DNA from: a virus
Length of the DNA stretch: 64,000 nt
Virus record (IMG/VR): IMGVR_UViG_3300010160_000043
Span: 1 to 64,000 of that record
Direction: 5' to 3' (one strand)
Positions 1 to 10,600 of this stretch are shown here, piece by piece. The notes below the pieces were generated by a model. It did not search any database. It saw nothing but the letters and a program-made list of their open reading frames with translations, and had not been told where the DNA came from. Each line of letters opens with the position of its first letter. Position 1 is the stretch's first letter. The translations under genes and the position numbers were made by a program.

Positions 1-841
1 TATAGATAGACTCTTAAAAGGAGGGTTGGCAAAAGGTGAAATCGGTGTTATTTTAGCACCAACAGGTGTAGGTAAATCTACTTTACTTACAAAAATCTCA
101 AATCACGCATTTAATTTGGGATATAATGTTTTACAAATATTCTTTGAGGATAACCCAAAGATTATTCAACGTAAACACATTACATTATGGACAAAAATCC
201 ACCCGGATGATTTGTCTTTAAGAAAAGATGAGGTAATGGTTAAAGTTCAAGAAATTAAGGAGAAAATGCCTAATGAATTGATACTTAAAAAACTTCCATC
301 TGATACTGTAACAATGATGCAGATTAAGAACCAAATCAGAAAAATGATTTCGGAAGGAATCAAAGTTGATATGGTATTATTGGACTACATTGATTGTGTG
401 GTTCCGGATAAAAACTTGGGGGATGAATGGAAGTCTGAAGGGTCTGTGATGAGAGGTTTTGAATCTATGTGTCACGAACTTGATTTAGTAGGATGGACAG
501 CAACTCAGGGTAATAGAAGTTCAATATCTTCGGATGTTGTGACAACTGACCAAATGGGTGGGTCTATCAAAAAAGCTCAGGTTGGACACGTAATTATTTC
601 CGTAGCTAAATCTCTACAACAAAAAGAAATGAAACTAGCAACTATTGCAATTACTAAATCACGTATTGGTGATGATGGAGTTGTATTTGAGAATTGTAAA
701 TTTGATAACGGTATGTTGGAGATTGATACAGAGAGTTCAGTAACATTCTTAGGGTTAGAAGAACAAACTGAAGAAAGAAACAGACAAAGAATAAAAGATT
801 TGTTAGACAAAAGAAAACAAAAAGAACAAACACAAAATTAA
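1..841 (+). CDS. Replicative DNA helicase, DnaB/gp41-like, C-terminal part (5' truncated)
   Basis: The reading frame is open from base 2 to the stop at 839-841, so the gene begins before the window. Visible is a RecA-type helicase core: Walker A (APTGVGKST), Walker B (MVLLDYID) and the TQGNR segment that matches the conserved SQxNR region of DnaB helicases. It is expected to unwind the replication fork as a hexamer with the primase encoded at 37142. The N-terminal domain is not seen. A TTG at 26 preceded by GGAGGG looks like a start, but the in-frame residues before it (LLKGG) belong to the conserved run into the P-loop, so it is internal. The ribonucleotide reductase genes follow after 7 bases, suggesting one nucleotide/replication operon. 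Confidence 0.85.
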   Translation, partial: IDRLLKGGLAKGEIGVILAPTGVGKSTLLTKISNHAFNLGYNVLQIFFEDNPKIIQRKHITLWTKIHPDDLSLRKDEVMVKVQEIKEKMPNELILKKLPSDTVTMMQIKNQIRKMISEGIKVDMVLLDYIDCVVPDKNLGDEWKSEGSVMRGFESMCHELDLVGWTATQGNRSSISSDVVTTDQMGGSIKKAQVGHVIISVAKSLQQKEMKLATIAITKSRIGDDGVVFENCKFDNGMLEIDTESSVTFLGLEEQTEERNRQRIKDLLDKRKQKEQTQN

Positions 842-848
842 TTTAAAA

Positions 849-1799
849 ATGAAAGAAAAAATATTAGAACCAAATAATGATAGATTTGTTATCTTCCCAA
901 TTGAACATAATGATATATGGGAATATTACAAACAACATCAAGCGGCTTTTTGGACGGCAGAAGAAGTTGATTTATCTAACGATATTAGAGATTGGGAAAA
1001 CCTATCTGATAATGAGAGATATTTCCTTAAAAATATATTAGCATTCTTTGCAGCATCTGATGGTATTGTAAATGAAAACTTAGCTGAGAATTTCTTAAAA
1101 GAGGTTCAATATGCTGAAGCAAAATTTTTCTACGGATTCCAAATTATGATGGAGAACATTCACTCGTTAATGTATTCATTGTTGATTGATACTTACGTAT
1201 CTGATGAAACAGAGAAAGACGAATGTTTTCACGCAATTGATAGATTACCGGCAGTTCAAAAGAAAGCTAAATGGGCTCTTGATTGGATTGAGAACGCTTC
1301 TTTTCAAGAAAGATTAGTGGCATTTGCGGCGGTTGAAGGTATCTTCTTCTCAGGTTCATTCTGTTCAATATTTTGGATGAAATCAAGAGGAATTATGCAA
1401 GGATTATGTAATGCTAACAGTCTTATCTTCAAAGATGAGAATTTACACTGTGATTTTGCAATCCATTTGATTAACAATCACGTTGAGAACAAACCAACAG
1501 AAAAAAGAATTAAAGAAATCTTACTATCTGCATTAGAAATTGAAAAAGAATTTATCACAGAATCATTACCAGTGTCTTTAATTGGTATGAACTCAAACTT
1601 GATGAAACAATATCTTGAATTTGTAACTGACGGATTACTAATTAAGTTTGGTTGTAAGAAACACTTTAATGTGGAACAACCATTCAAATTTATGGAACAA
1701 ATTGCTGTTGAAACAAAAGGTAACTTCTTTGAATCAAGAACTATGGAGTATCAGAAAGCAAAATTAGGTGAGTCATTAACATTTACAGAGGATTTTTAA
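849..1799 (+). CDS. nrdB: Ribonucleoside-diphosphate reductase, class Ia beta subunit
   Basis: This is the small (radical-storing) subunit that makes deoxynucleotides together with the next gene. The diiron ligands D41, E102, H105, E163, E197 and H200 and the radical tyrosine Y109 (motif ENIHSLMY) are all in place. The sequence is closer to the eukaryotic/Bacteroidota R2 type ([22 protein letters not shown]) than to the E. coli type. The C-terminus ends in FTEDF, the expected acidic-aromatic tail that docks on the alpha subunit. At 316 aa it has the usual family length and looks intact. One base separates it from nrdA. Confidence 0.97.
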   Translation: MKEKILEPNNDRFVIFPIEHNDIWEYYKQHQAAFWTAEEVDLSNDIRDWENLSDNERYFLKNILAFFAASDGIVNENLAENFLKEVQYAEAKFFYGFQIMMENIHSLMYSLLIDTYVSDETEKDECFHAIDRLPAVQKKAKWALDWIENASFQERLVAFAAVEGIFFSGSFCSIFWMKSRGIMQGLCNANSLIFKDENLHCDFAIHLINNHVENKPTEKRIKEILLSALEIEKEFITESLPVSLIGMNSNLMKQYLEFVTDGLLIKFGCKKHFNVEQPFKFMEQIAVETKGNFFESRTMEYQKAKLGESLTFTEDF

Positions 1800-1800
1800 T

Positions 1801-4215
1801 ATGATGTCATTAAAGATAAAAAAAAGAGGGGGAGACGAAGTATCGTTTAACCCCCAAAAAATATACAGTAGAGTAAAGAGAGCGGCTAAAGGGTTGAACG
1901 TTAACGCTGATGAGGTATTCATCAAGGTAATTACTTCGGTACCAACTGAGGGAGTTATTACAACTAAAGAGTTGGATAAATTAGTTTATGAGATTGCAGC
2001 GGCATATACCGGAAGTCATCACGATTACTCAAGATTAGCCTCATCTGTGGCTATTTCGGCATATCATAAAGAGACTGATGATAGTTTCTGTAACACAATG
2101 CACACATTACACGTTGATGGTATTATTAACGATAAGTTAATGGAGACTATTGAACTATATGGTCCTGAAAATATTGATTCTGTAATTAATCACGAGAATG
2201 ATTATAATTTTGATTATTTTGCGTGGAAATCGTTATCAGAAATGTATTTGTTAAAAACTCCGGAAGGTAAAGTAATTGAAAGACCTCAACATATGTATAT
2301 GAGAGTGGCTTTATGGGTGACTAAGTCATTTGAAGAGGCGGTTGAATACTATAATTCATTATCAAATCAACTTATCTCTCCGGCGACACCAATTATGATT
2401 AATGCCGGGACAAGAACACCTCAATTAGCTTCTTGTGTATTGAAATACAATAATGGGGATTCAAGAGAAGGTCTATTACAGACATTCAACGACATCTCAA
2501 CTTATTCATCTGACGCTGCAGGTATTGGATTATGTATGTCTAACATTCGTAGTAAAGAAAGTCGTATTAACTCATCAGGAGGATTTGCGGGTGGTTTATT
2601 GAAATACCTAAAGATTGTTAATGAAGGATTAAGATTCTTTAATCAACAAGGAAGAAGACCGGGTAGTGCGGCTATCTACATTGAACCTTGGCATAAAGAC
2701 ATTATTGACTTACTTGAAATTAAAAAGAATACAGGTGCTGAGGAATTGAGAGCTAAAGATTTATTCACCTCAATTTGGTTACCGGACAACTTTATGAATG
2801 CGGTTAAGAACAATGATGATTGGTATTTATTTTGTCCCAACGATATTATTAAGGCGGGTATCAAACCATTACAAGAAGCTTACGGTGATGAGTATGAATC
2901 AAACTACAACAAAGCGGTTGAACTTGGTTTAGGTAAAAAAGTTTCTGCTCAAACAATTTGGAATAAAATTATTGAATCTCAAGTTGAGACAGGGGTTCCT
3001 TATTTATGTTCTAAAGATAGTGCTAACAGAAAGACTAATCATCAAAACATTGGGGTGATTAAACAATCTAACCTATGTAATGAGATTTACCAATATACTG
3101 ATGAGAACACCACAGCAATCTGTACGTTATCGTCTATGGTGTTGAAAAACTTTATTATTAAAGGAGAGTTTGACTTCAAATTACTATATAGTGAAGTTAG
3201 AAAGGTCGTTAGAGCACTTAACAAAGTTGTTGATATTAATAGTTATTCAACGGAACAAGGTAGAAAAGGTGGGTTAGAACAAAGAACAATCGCTATTGGA
3301 ACTCAAGGTCTTGCTGACGTATTCTTCTTAATGGATTATATCTTCACATCTGAAGAGGCGAAAAAACTTAATAAAGATATTTTTGAAACTATCTACTTTG
3401 CGGCAATCACCGAGAGTATGGAATTATGTAAATCAGGTGAGTACAAACCATATGATTTTTTTGAAGGGTCACCTATGTCAAAAGGTATATTCCAATTTGA
3501 TATGTGGGGATTAGATTACGAAGGATTAGGTAGAATGTGGGATTGGGACTCACTTAAGTTAGAAGTGTCCAATCACGGGGTTTGCAACTCATTATTCACG
3601 GCTCAGATGCCAGTTGCGTCTTCAGCTAAGATTACAGGGTCATTTGAAATGACAGAACCGGCTCATTCGGCATTATTTAATCGTCGTGTAGTTGGTGGTG
3701 AAATTTTAATTGTTAACAAATACTTAATTAACGATTTTGAAAAGTTAGGCCTTTGGGGTGAGGATTTGAAAAATGAAATTATAATGAATGAAGGTTCTAT
3801 TTTGAACATTAATTTTAATAATTATTTAGATACCGAAGACAAAAATTACAATAAAAAAGTTAAAAGAATTGAACATTTAATTCTAAAATATAAAACAATT
3901 TGGGAAATATCTCAAAGAGAACTTATTGATATGGCTGCAGACAGAGCACCTTTTATTGACCAATCACAATCAATGAATATTTATATGTCTAATCCAACAT
4001 TATCAAAGATATCTTCATCACACTTCCATTCTTGGGGTAAAGGATTGAAAACTCTTTGTTATTATGTTAGAACAAAGGCAATATCAACCGGAGCTAAACA
4101 CTTGGCGGTGGACATTTCAAAAGTGGGTCAACCAAAACAAATTGAGAAACCAACTGTTGAACTAACTTCAAAACCAACAGATACGGAATTTGAATGTTTC
4201 GGATGTGGTTCTTAA
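1801..4215 (+). CDS. nrdA: Ribonucleoside-diphosphate reductase, class Ia alpha subunit
   Basis: This is the catalytic subunit that reduces ribonucleoside diphosphates. An ATP-cone domain occupies about the first 90 residues (FNPQKIYSRV), giving dATP feedback control. Catalytic residues are present: redox pair C212 (ASCVL) and C441 (ICTLSS), the thiyl-radical loop N424/C426/E428 (SNLCNEI), the tyrosine pair Y754/Y755 of the radical path, and a C-terminal CFGC (C799/C802) re-reduced by thioredoxin or glutaredoxin. Both of those are encoded at 62249-62852. The substrate loop PVASSAKITG deviates slightly from the common PTAS form. The gene has full length, and a strong terminator follows 10 bases after the stop. 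Two ATGs stand in tandem at the start (1801 and 1804). Confidence 0.97.
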   Translation: MMSLKIKKRGGDEVSFNPQKIYSRVKRAAKGLNVNADEVFIKVITSVPTEGVITTKELDKLVYEIAAAYTGSHHDYSRLASSVAISAYHKETDDSFCNTMHTLHVDGIINDKLMETIELYGPENIDSVINHENDYNFDYFAWKSLSEMYLLKTPEGKVIERPQHMYMRVALWVTKSFEEAVEYYNSLSNQLISPATPIMINAGTRTPQLASCVLKYNNGDSREGLLQTFNDISTYSSDAAGIGLCMSNIRSKESRINSSGGFAGGLLKYLKIVNEGLRFFNQQGRRPGSAAIYIEPWHKDIIDLLEIKKNTGAEELRAKDLFTSIWLPDNFMNAVKNNDDWYLFCPNDIIKAGIKPLQEAYGDEYESNYNKAVELGLGKKVSAQTIWNKIIESQVETGVPYLCSKDSANRKTNHQNIGVIKQSNLCNEIYQYTDENTTAICTLSSMVLKNFIIKGEFDFKLLYSEVRKVVRALNKVVDINSYSTEQGRKGGLEQRTIAIGTQGLADVFFLMDYIFTSEEAKKLNKDIFETIYFAAITESMELCKSGEYKPYDFFEGSPMSKGIFQFDMWGLDYEGLGRMWDWDSLKLEVSNHGVCNSLFTAQMPVASSAKITGSFEMTEPAHSALFNRRVVGGEILIVNKYLINDFEKLGLWGEDLKNEIIMNEGSILNINFNNYLDTEDKNYNKKVKRIEHLILKYKTIWEISQRELIDMAADRAPFIDQSQSMNIYMSNPTLSKISSSHFHSWGKGLKTLCYYVRTKAISTGAKHLAVDISKVGQPKQIEKPTVELTSKPTDTEFECFGCGS

Positions 4216-4224
4216 TCAAAATAT

Positions 4225-4252
4225 AAATCACGACTTCGGTCGTGATTTTTTA
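4225..4252 (+). terminator. Rho-independent terminator after nrdA
   Basis: A perfect 10-bp stem (4225-4234 with 4239-4248) is capped by a TTCG tetraloop and runs into a T-rich tail. It ends the helicase-nrdBA unit and separates it from the baseplate block. Confidence 0.93.
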
Positions 4253-4260
4253 TTTTACTC

Positions 4261-4295
4261 TATTTATAAGAAATAATTACGACACTATATTTATA
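4261..4295 (+). promoter_or_regulatory. Two TATTTATA boxes before the baseplate operon
   Basis: TATTTATA occurs at 4261-4268 and again at 4288-4295, the second 3 bases before the ATG of the gp25-like gene. The same box recurs upstream of many virion genes in this window, so it is a candidate phage promoter or activator site. That role is inferred. Confidence 0.45.
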
Positions 4296-4298
4296 GTT

Positions 4299-4754
4299 AT
4301 GGCAGATGGTAGAACATATGGGATTAATTTTCCTTTTAATGATTCTCGTGAGGGAAAATATTTGAGTCTTTCAAGTACGGCTACTCAAGAGATTAGAACT
4401 GATTTAATACACCTTTTATTAACTAGAAAAGGTACAAGATATTATATGCCAAATTTTGGGACAAGATTATATGAGTTTATTTTTGAACCAATGGATGGTC
4501 CAACATTTTCTGAGATTGAGGCGGAAATAAGGGCTTCGGTTGAAGAATATATACCAAACATTACAATAACAAATATAAATGTAACGGATGCTTCTGATGG
4601 TGAAGAAGATAAAGGTACCTATATTGATGGTGATGAACGAATTTATAGAGTACCCGGAATCGGACTTAAAGAACATACCGCAAAGGTTAAAATAGAATAT
4701 ACGATTACTGACGACGTATTCAACGCTAGTGATTTTGTAATAATTAATATTTAA
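4299..4754 (+). CDS. Baseplate wedge protein, T4 gp25-like
   Basis: The protein (151 aa) carries the GPW/gp25 fold signature: a helix with a basic residue (EIRTDLIHLLLTRKGTR), then MPNFGTRLYEFIFEP. In T4, gp25 links the baseplate wedge to the tail sheath, where sheath assembly starts. The start at 4299 (MADGRTYG) is preferred. The frame is open back to 4242, but those residues overlap the upstream terminator. It is the first gene of the structural operon, 4 bases ahead of the gp6-like gene. That order is usual in T4-like phages. Confidence 0.88.
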   Translation: MADGRTYGINFPFNDSREGKYLSLSSTATQEIRTDLIHLLLTRKGTRYYMPNFGTRLYEFIFEPMDGPTFSEIEAEIRASVEEYIPNITITNINVTDASDGEEDKGTYIDGDERIYRVPGIGLKEHTAKVKIEYTITDDVFNASDFVIINI

Positions 4755-4758
4755 TAAT

Positions 4759-6597
4759 ATGGCAAACAAGAAAATATCGTATACTACGAGAGACTTCCAA
4801 TCAATCAGAACTGAGTTAATAAACTTCACTAGAACTTATTACCCTGAGTTAATTGATAACTTTAATGATGCTGGAGTATTTTCAGTATTATTAGACCTAA
4901 ACGCGGCTGTTACGGATAACATACAATTTAATATTGATAGAAGTATTCAAGAAACGGTATTACAATATGCTCAACAAAGGTCATCAATCTTTAATATTGC
5001 AAGAACATATGGATTAAAAGTTCCGGGACAAAGACCGTCTGTTGCTTTAGTTGATTTTGCTATTACAGTTCCGGCGTATGGGGATAAAGAAGATTTAAGA
5101 TATTGTGGGATTTTACGTAGAGGTTCACAAGTGAGTGGTGCCGGTCAGGTATTTGAAACAGTTTATGATATTGACTTTTCATCTCCAATTGGAGCTGAAG
5201 GGTACCCTAATAGATTAAAAATACCAAATTTTGATGGTAATAATACATTAATTAATTATACCATAATTAAAAGAGAAACTGTTGTTAATGGTATTACTAA
5301 AGTTTTTAAGAAAGTTATTACGGCTAATGATGTTAGACCATTTTTAGAGGTTTTCTTACCTGAAAAAAATGTTTTAGGGGTAACTAGTGTTTTACTTAAA
5401 GATAGTACTCAATATTCAAATGTGCCGCCCGTCCAAGAATTTTTAGGTGTTGATAATAGATGGTATGAGGTGAATGCTTTGGCTGATAATAGAGTTTTTA
5501 TTGAGGACCCAACTAAAGTTTCTGACCAACCCGGAATTAAAGTGGGTAAATATATTGAGACAAGTGATAAATTTATAACAGAATTTACACCGGAAGGTTT
5601 CTTAAAAATGACTTTTGGTGGTGGAAATCAATCCTCTGATGAACAGTTAAGAGAGTTTGCCCGAGATGGTTATAATTTGAATTTGTATAAGTATTCTAAT
5701 AACTTAGCGTTAGGAAGTACATTAAAGGGTAATTCAACATTATTTATACAATATAGAATTGGTGGTGGTACCGGAAGTAATTTAGGTGTTAATGCAATTA
5801 CTCAAATTGGTACCGTTTCATTCTTTGTTAATGGACCAAGTCAATCTCAAAACACAAGTACAATTAACTCTTTATCGTGTACTAACGTAACTGCGGCTAT
5901 TGGTGGGGCTAACTACCCAACAACAGAGGAAGTAAGAAATTTAGTGGCGTTTAACTTTTCGGCACAACAAAGAGCGGTAACTATTAATGATTATGATTCA
6001 ATTATTAGAACAATGCCATCACAATTTGGTGCACCCGCTAAAGTGGCAATAACAGAAGAAAACAATAAGATAAAAGTTCAGATGTTATCTTATGATGAAA
6101 ATGGTAAATTAACTAATGTTGTTTCTAATACTTTAAAAAATAACGTAGCAAATTATCTATCGAATTATAGAATGATTAATGATTATGTTTCTATTGAAAC
6201 TGCGAGTGTTATTGATTTAGGGGTTAATGTTGATGTTGTGTTAGATAATAGTCAAAATCAAGGGGTTGTTATATCTCAAATAATAAACCTTATTAATGAC
6301 TTTTTTGCTCCAACTAATAGACAAATGGGTGAGAATGTTAACGTATCAGATTTAAGAAGATTAATTCAAAGTGAGAATGGTGTAATATCATTATCTGACA
6401 TATTGTTCTTTAATAAAGTTGGTGGTGAGTATTCATCATCTCAAACATCACAAAGATATTCTGATAGTGCAACTAAACAAATTGGGTTAGTTGATGATAC
6501 TATCTTTGCGGAACCAAGCCAAGTCTACCAAATTAGATACGCTAGTAAAGATATTAATATTAGAGTTAAAAATTTAAAAACTGTAAATTTCTCGTAA
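4759..6597 (+). CDS. Baseplate wedge protein, T4 gp6/gpJ-like
   Basis: The 612-aa protein starts with ISYTTRDFQSIRTEL and continues with a helical segment (FNDAGVFSVLLDLNA) that characterises gp6-like/baseplate J proteins of T4-related phages. Further on there is a region with GYN and NDYDSIIRTMP, as in the J-like family, where these proteins form the wedge ring of the contractile baseplate. It follows the gp25-like gene directly. It is somewhat shorter than T4 gp6 homologues but has no sign of truncation. Confidence 0.82.
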   Translation: MANKKISYTTRDFQSIRTELINFTRTYYPELIDNFNDAGVFSVLLDLNAAVTDNIQFNIDRSIQETVLQYAQQRSSIFNIARTYGLKVPGQRPSVALVDFAITVPAYGDKEDLRYCGILRRGSQVSGAGQVFETVYDIDFSSPIGAEGYPNRLKIPNFDGNNTLINYTIIKRETVVNGITKVFKKVITANDVRPFLEVFLPEKNVLGVTSVLLKDSTQYSNVPPVQEFLGVDNRWYEVNALADNRVFIEDPTKVSDQPGIKVGKYIETSDKFITEFTPEGFLKMTFGGGNQSSDEQLREFARDGYNLNLYKYSNNLALGSTLKGNSTLFIQYRIGGGTGSNLGVNAITQIGTVSFFVNGPSQSQNTSTINSLSCTNVTAAIGGANYPTTEEVRNLVAFNFSAQQRAVTINDYDSIIRTMPSQFGAPAKVAITEENNKIKVQMLSYDENGKLTNVVSNTLKNNVANYLSNYRMINDYVSIETASVIDLGVNVDVVLDNSQNQGVVISQIINLINDFFAPTNRQMGENVNVSDLRRLIQSENGVISLSDILFFNKVGGEYSSSQTSQRYSDSATKQIGLVDDTIFAEPSQVYQIRYASKDINIRVKNLKTVNFS

Positions 6598-6635
6598 TTA
6601 TTTATTTTAAGTAAAAATGTGTTACGATTATTTTT

Positions 6636-7577
6636 ATGGAATATATTACACAATTTTTGGAATTTATAGAAGATGGTTTTTCAATATTATCTTTAGATAC
6701 TTTGAAAGGTGAACACGGTACTTGGGCTCAATCACTTTTTTTTGGGTTTGTCTTAAACATTAGATTAATATTTAGTTTAATTACTTTAATCTATTTTAGA
6801 AATCTGTTAATAACTGATAAACGAAAAATTATATATTTTTTTACCGGTTTATTTTTTATTTTTACAATGTCCGAAATTGGTGTAATTATAAAACGAAGAC
6901 AATTTGAAGCATCTAAATATGAATTAAGTTATTACACTGAAAATACTGATAATTTGGTTATTATTATGGAAGGGGCTAATTGGCCAGTAACTGATTATAT
7001 TCCAAATAATAAAACTCAAATTGACGTAACAAGAAGTCGAGATATAGATGCTTTAGGTGGTGTGGAAAAAAAGTTAACAACTAAAAATACAACAGTTTTA
7101 ACCTATGTTGGTTCTCATAGTTTTAATTTATCACCTCAAGAAGTTTATACGACGGTAAAATATTTTAGAATGTTCAGACCAAATGGAAAGGTTATTTTAG
7201 TTGGACATAGTCTTGGAGGTTATAATGTTACTCAAGTTTTAGATAAATTATATTTAGAAAAGAAAACTGTTGATTTAGTAATATTTTTAGACTCAGCTAA
7301 TAAAAAATACAATAATTATGACTATGTTGTTAAAGATAATGTAAAATATGCAATAAATTTTACATCAGACAAATGGTCTGATAACTATTATTTTTTCACA
7401 AATTCAGGTGGTAAAATATCTACTGAGGTAAAAAATAAAAAAACAGAGTATGTAAATATTCATATCCCTAATGTGACTCATACCTCAATAGATAACGTAA
7501 TGGCAAATAAAGTGTTTAGTATAATTTCAAATTATCTATCTAACGACCAAAACCCGGTCAAACTATTAAAGAAATAA
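6636..7577 (+). CDS. Membrane-anchored alpha/beta-hydrolase (lipase-like)
   Basis: The protein is 313 aa. The first about 90 residues hold two hydrophobic segments (around 33-55 and 65-85), so it should sit in a membrane. The rest resembles an alpha/beta hydrolase: nucleophile elbow GHSLGG with S192, then D219 (FLDSAN) and H282 (VTHTS) in the order of a Ser-Asp-His triad. The substrate is unknown; an ester or lipid is inferred from the family. It is oddly placed between baseplate genes, with 38 and 81 bases of flanking spacer and more A/T than its neighbours, which suggests a moron-like insertion. It is not a recognised T4-type tail component. Confidence 0.7.
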   Translation: MEYITQFLEFIEDGFSILSLDTLKGEHGTWAQSLFFGFVLNIRLIFSLITLIYFRNLLITDKRKIIYFFTGLFFIFTMSEIGVIIKRRQFEASKYELSYYTENTDNLVIIMEGANWPVTDYIPNNKTQIDVTRSRDIDALGGVEKKLTTKNTTVLTYVGSHSFNLSPQEVYTTVKYFRMFRPNGKVILVGHSLGGYNVTQVLDKLYLEKKTVDLVIFLDSANKKYNNYDYVVKDNVKYAINFTSDKWSDNYYFFTNSGGKISTEVKNKKTEYVNIHIPNVTHTSIDNVMANKVFSIISNYLSNDQNPVKLLKK

Positions 7578-7637
7578 CTTTTTAATAGAATTTATTTTAA
7601 AATAACTTCAATTATCTTTTGAAAATAGTATATAAAC

Positions 7638-7645
7638 TATTTATC
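7638..7645 (+). promoter_or_regulatory. TATTTATC box
   Basis: The box lies 13 bases before the start of the 1761-aa structural gene, in an 81-base spacer that holds no gene. It is one of the recurrent coding-strand TATTTAT boxes (putative late promoter element). Confidence 0.45.
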
Positions 7646-7658
7646 AAAAAAGAATATT

Positions 7659-10600
7659 ATGCCAAATTCATATAGAATAAGAACGGACTTAGGTATTAAC
7701 AAGTCAATAAACGTAAGTATAGACCAAGAATTTGAGTATCTTGAGATATTATCTCTGAAAGTTTTACAGAGTGAGATATACACAAGAGTGTGCTCAGATT
7801 ATGGTGTTATTATTGGGCGTGTTAGTGTTAATAATGGGTTTGGGTTACCAAACGCTAAAGTATCAGTATTTATTCCATTAACAGAAGAAGATGGTCTTAA
7901 TTCTGTCATTTCTGAGATATATCCATATCAATCAATTAGTGATGTTAATGAAGACGGGTATAGATATAATTTATTACCTTACGAACCATCTTATAGTAAT
8001 CACGTACCTACAGGTACTTTTTTTAACAGAACCGATGTTTTAACAAATCCGACACTTATTCAAGTTTATGACAAATATTTTAAATATAATGCGGTAACTA
8101 ACGATAGTGGGGATTTTATGATTTTTGGGGTACCGGTTGGTACTCATACCATTTCTATTGATATTGACTTATCTGATATAGGTGAATTTTCTTTATCACC
8201 TCAAGATTTAATAAGAATGGGTATTGCGACTCAAGCTCAAGTTAACGGTACTAAATTTAAGAAATCAACTAATTTACGAGAATTACCACAAATTATTAAT
8301 TTAGTAAGAACTGTTGTTGTTGAACCATTATGGGGTCAATCTGAGGTTTGTAATTTAGGTATTTGTAGAAGTGATTTTGATTTAAGTAACGAATCTAATA
8401 TTAATATAAATCCAACCTCAATTTTTATGGGGTCTCTTGTTTCTAATATTGATGGTGCTACTGTAAGAACATCTTGTAATTCTAAATGGAAACTCGGGGG
8501 ATTATGTAATTTAACGGTAAGTCCCGGTGAAATATTGGCGATTAGACAGACTATTAAGGAAGACCCTATGGGTAGACCTACTTTAGAGTTATTTGACTTA
8601 GAAATGGGTGGTGTAGTTATTGATGATAATGGAGCTTGGTTATTGGATGTACCAATGAATTTAGATTATTTAATAACTAATGAATTTGGTGAACAAGTTA
8701 TATCAGACGACCCAAATAAAGGTATTCCAACTAAAGGAAAATATAGGTTTAAAGTTAAATGGGCTCAATCTCCGTCATTAGGTGAATCAATTAGACGTGG
8801 ATATTATCTGGTTCCAAATATTAAAGAATATGGTTGGAATTCAACGGGTAATGACCCAACTAAAAATAATGGTATTGGTACTCAATACGCATTTAAGTCG
8901 TACGCATTTAGTTTAGATTGGGATGATTATGGTGATACAACCCCTATGGGTCAGCATATGATTCAAGAGGCGATTAATTGTGAGGATAAATTTTATTTAA
9001 TGCAATATAATAAAGTTTATACTGTATCCCAAATGATTGATAAATTTAGAGGGGGTTTGTTCCCTGATAATTTTGTTGGTATTAAAGCCATATCTCAAGA
9101 CGATTGTAATACGGAAAATAATAAATTCCCAACAAATGATGCTAATTTTAGATTTGATATTATTTACACGTTATTTAATTTATTATCGGTAGTTATTAGG
9201 TCAGTTGTTTGGATTATAATAATTATACTTCACGTATTATATACAGCGGTTTATATATTATGGTTCTATCTTTTATATATGGCGGCATCTTATGCCGTTT
9301 CAGCGGTTCTTGAAGTAATTAATGCGTTTGGTACTTATCCTCCAAATTTAGCGATGTTAGGAAGTGCTGCCAAATATGCGGCTATTTCCGCAGCATTATT
9401 TATTGTTGCAAATCAGTGGAAAAAGAAAGTTGTTGACCAATGTACTCCAATGCAATTACCTTTAATATTATACCCAGATTGTTCTATGTGTGATTGTAGT
9501 CTTCAACAAGGAGGTGTTGATGGTAGTGCGGTTACTGCAGATGTTACAGCAGATGTTGGTGTTGAGGATGAAAGTCAAGAACATAATGGTAATTGTGTTG
9601 GGACAGGTTATGTTCAATTGGTTAAATTATCAAAAGGTGAGACATATGATAAAACTTTAATTGGTGGTAGTGATGATTATTATATTCAAACAGTTGCTTT
9701 ATTAACAGGGGACGTGATTCCACCTCAGACCAATCCAAAACAAGTACAAAATGATGTTAGAATAAATGCTCCTCAATTTTTTCAATACGGGTCAAACCCT
9801 TATAATAATTTTACAACAAGTTTAACTTTTTCTGAAAGAATGAATTTGTTTAATACTAAAGCAAAATATTTTGATGAATCAATTCCGGGATTTCCTAATC
9901 CGGGAGGTGGTGTTAATAGAGTAAAAGTTAATTTTAATCCAAATAATACTAACCATCACTTTGATAATGTTGTTGCGGTTTTATGTTCTAAACAATCATT
10001 AAATAGACTTTTACCCGGTACTTTAATTACTTTCCAAAACCCTAAATTAACAGGTGATACAAGAGCATCTGCGGATATAAATGTTGATATGTATTTGTCA
10101 AATGTTAATGCTGTTCAAAATCAATTTCAAAATTTTGCAATTACAGGTACAACATTACCATTAACTTCAATTACCCTTAATTACGCACATATTAGTGGGT
10201 CGGGGAATACTACAACAAATTATACAGGTTTAAACATTACTGCGTCAACAGACTATCATAAATTCCCTATTGATATAGAGTATTTCCAAGTATTAACAGG
10301 TATGACCTATAGTGCATATACCAATCAATGTGTGACACAATTACCGAATTCGTTTAATGCGAGATATCTCTCTAATAAAATTCGTATTAATCATCTTCAG
10401 GCTAATGGGTGTAATTATCCTTCATCAAATCCTGAGGCTCCGTTATATATAAATCCTATAAGTAAGATTAAAAATTATAATGATTTAGTTGTTGTATTTT
10501 TAGTTAGGGGTGTTGACCCATATTCACCTAAGGTAAATGTTAAATATGGTTTGGGTAGGTTATTTGGTCATACAAATGAAGATGCGGTTCAAATAGGCGG

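Noticed and set aside
20-28. GGAGGG followed by TTG, looking like a ribosome site and start
   Set aside because: The frame is open to the window edge and the residues across this point match the conserved run into the helicase P-loop. It is internal coding sequence.
4467-4829. 120-aa minus-strand frame over the gp25-like gene
   Set aside because: Low-complexity Phe/Ile/Asn translation, opposite to two clear baseplate genes. Shadow frame.
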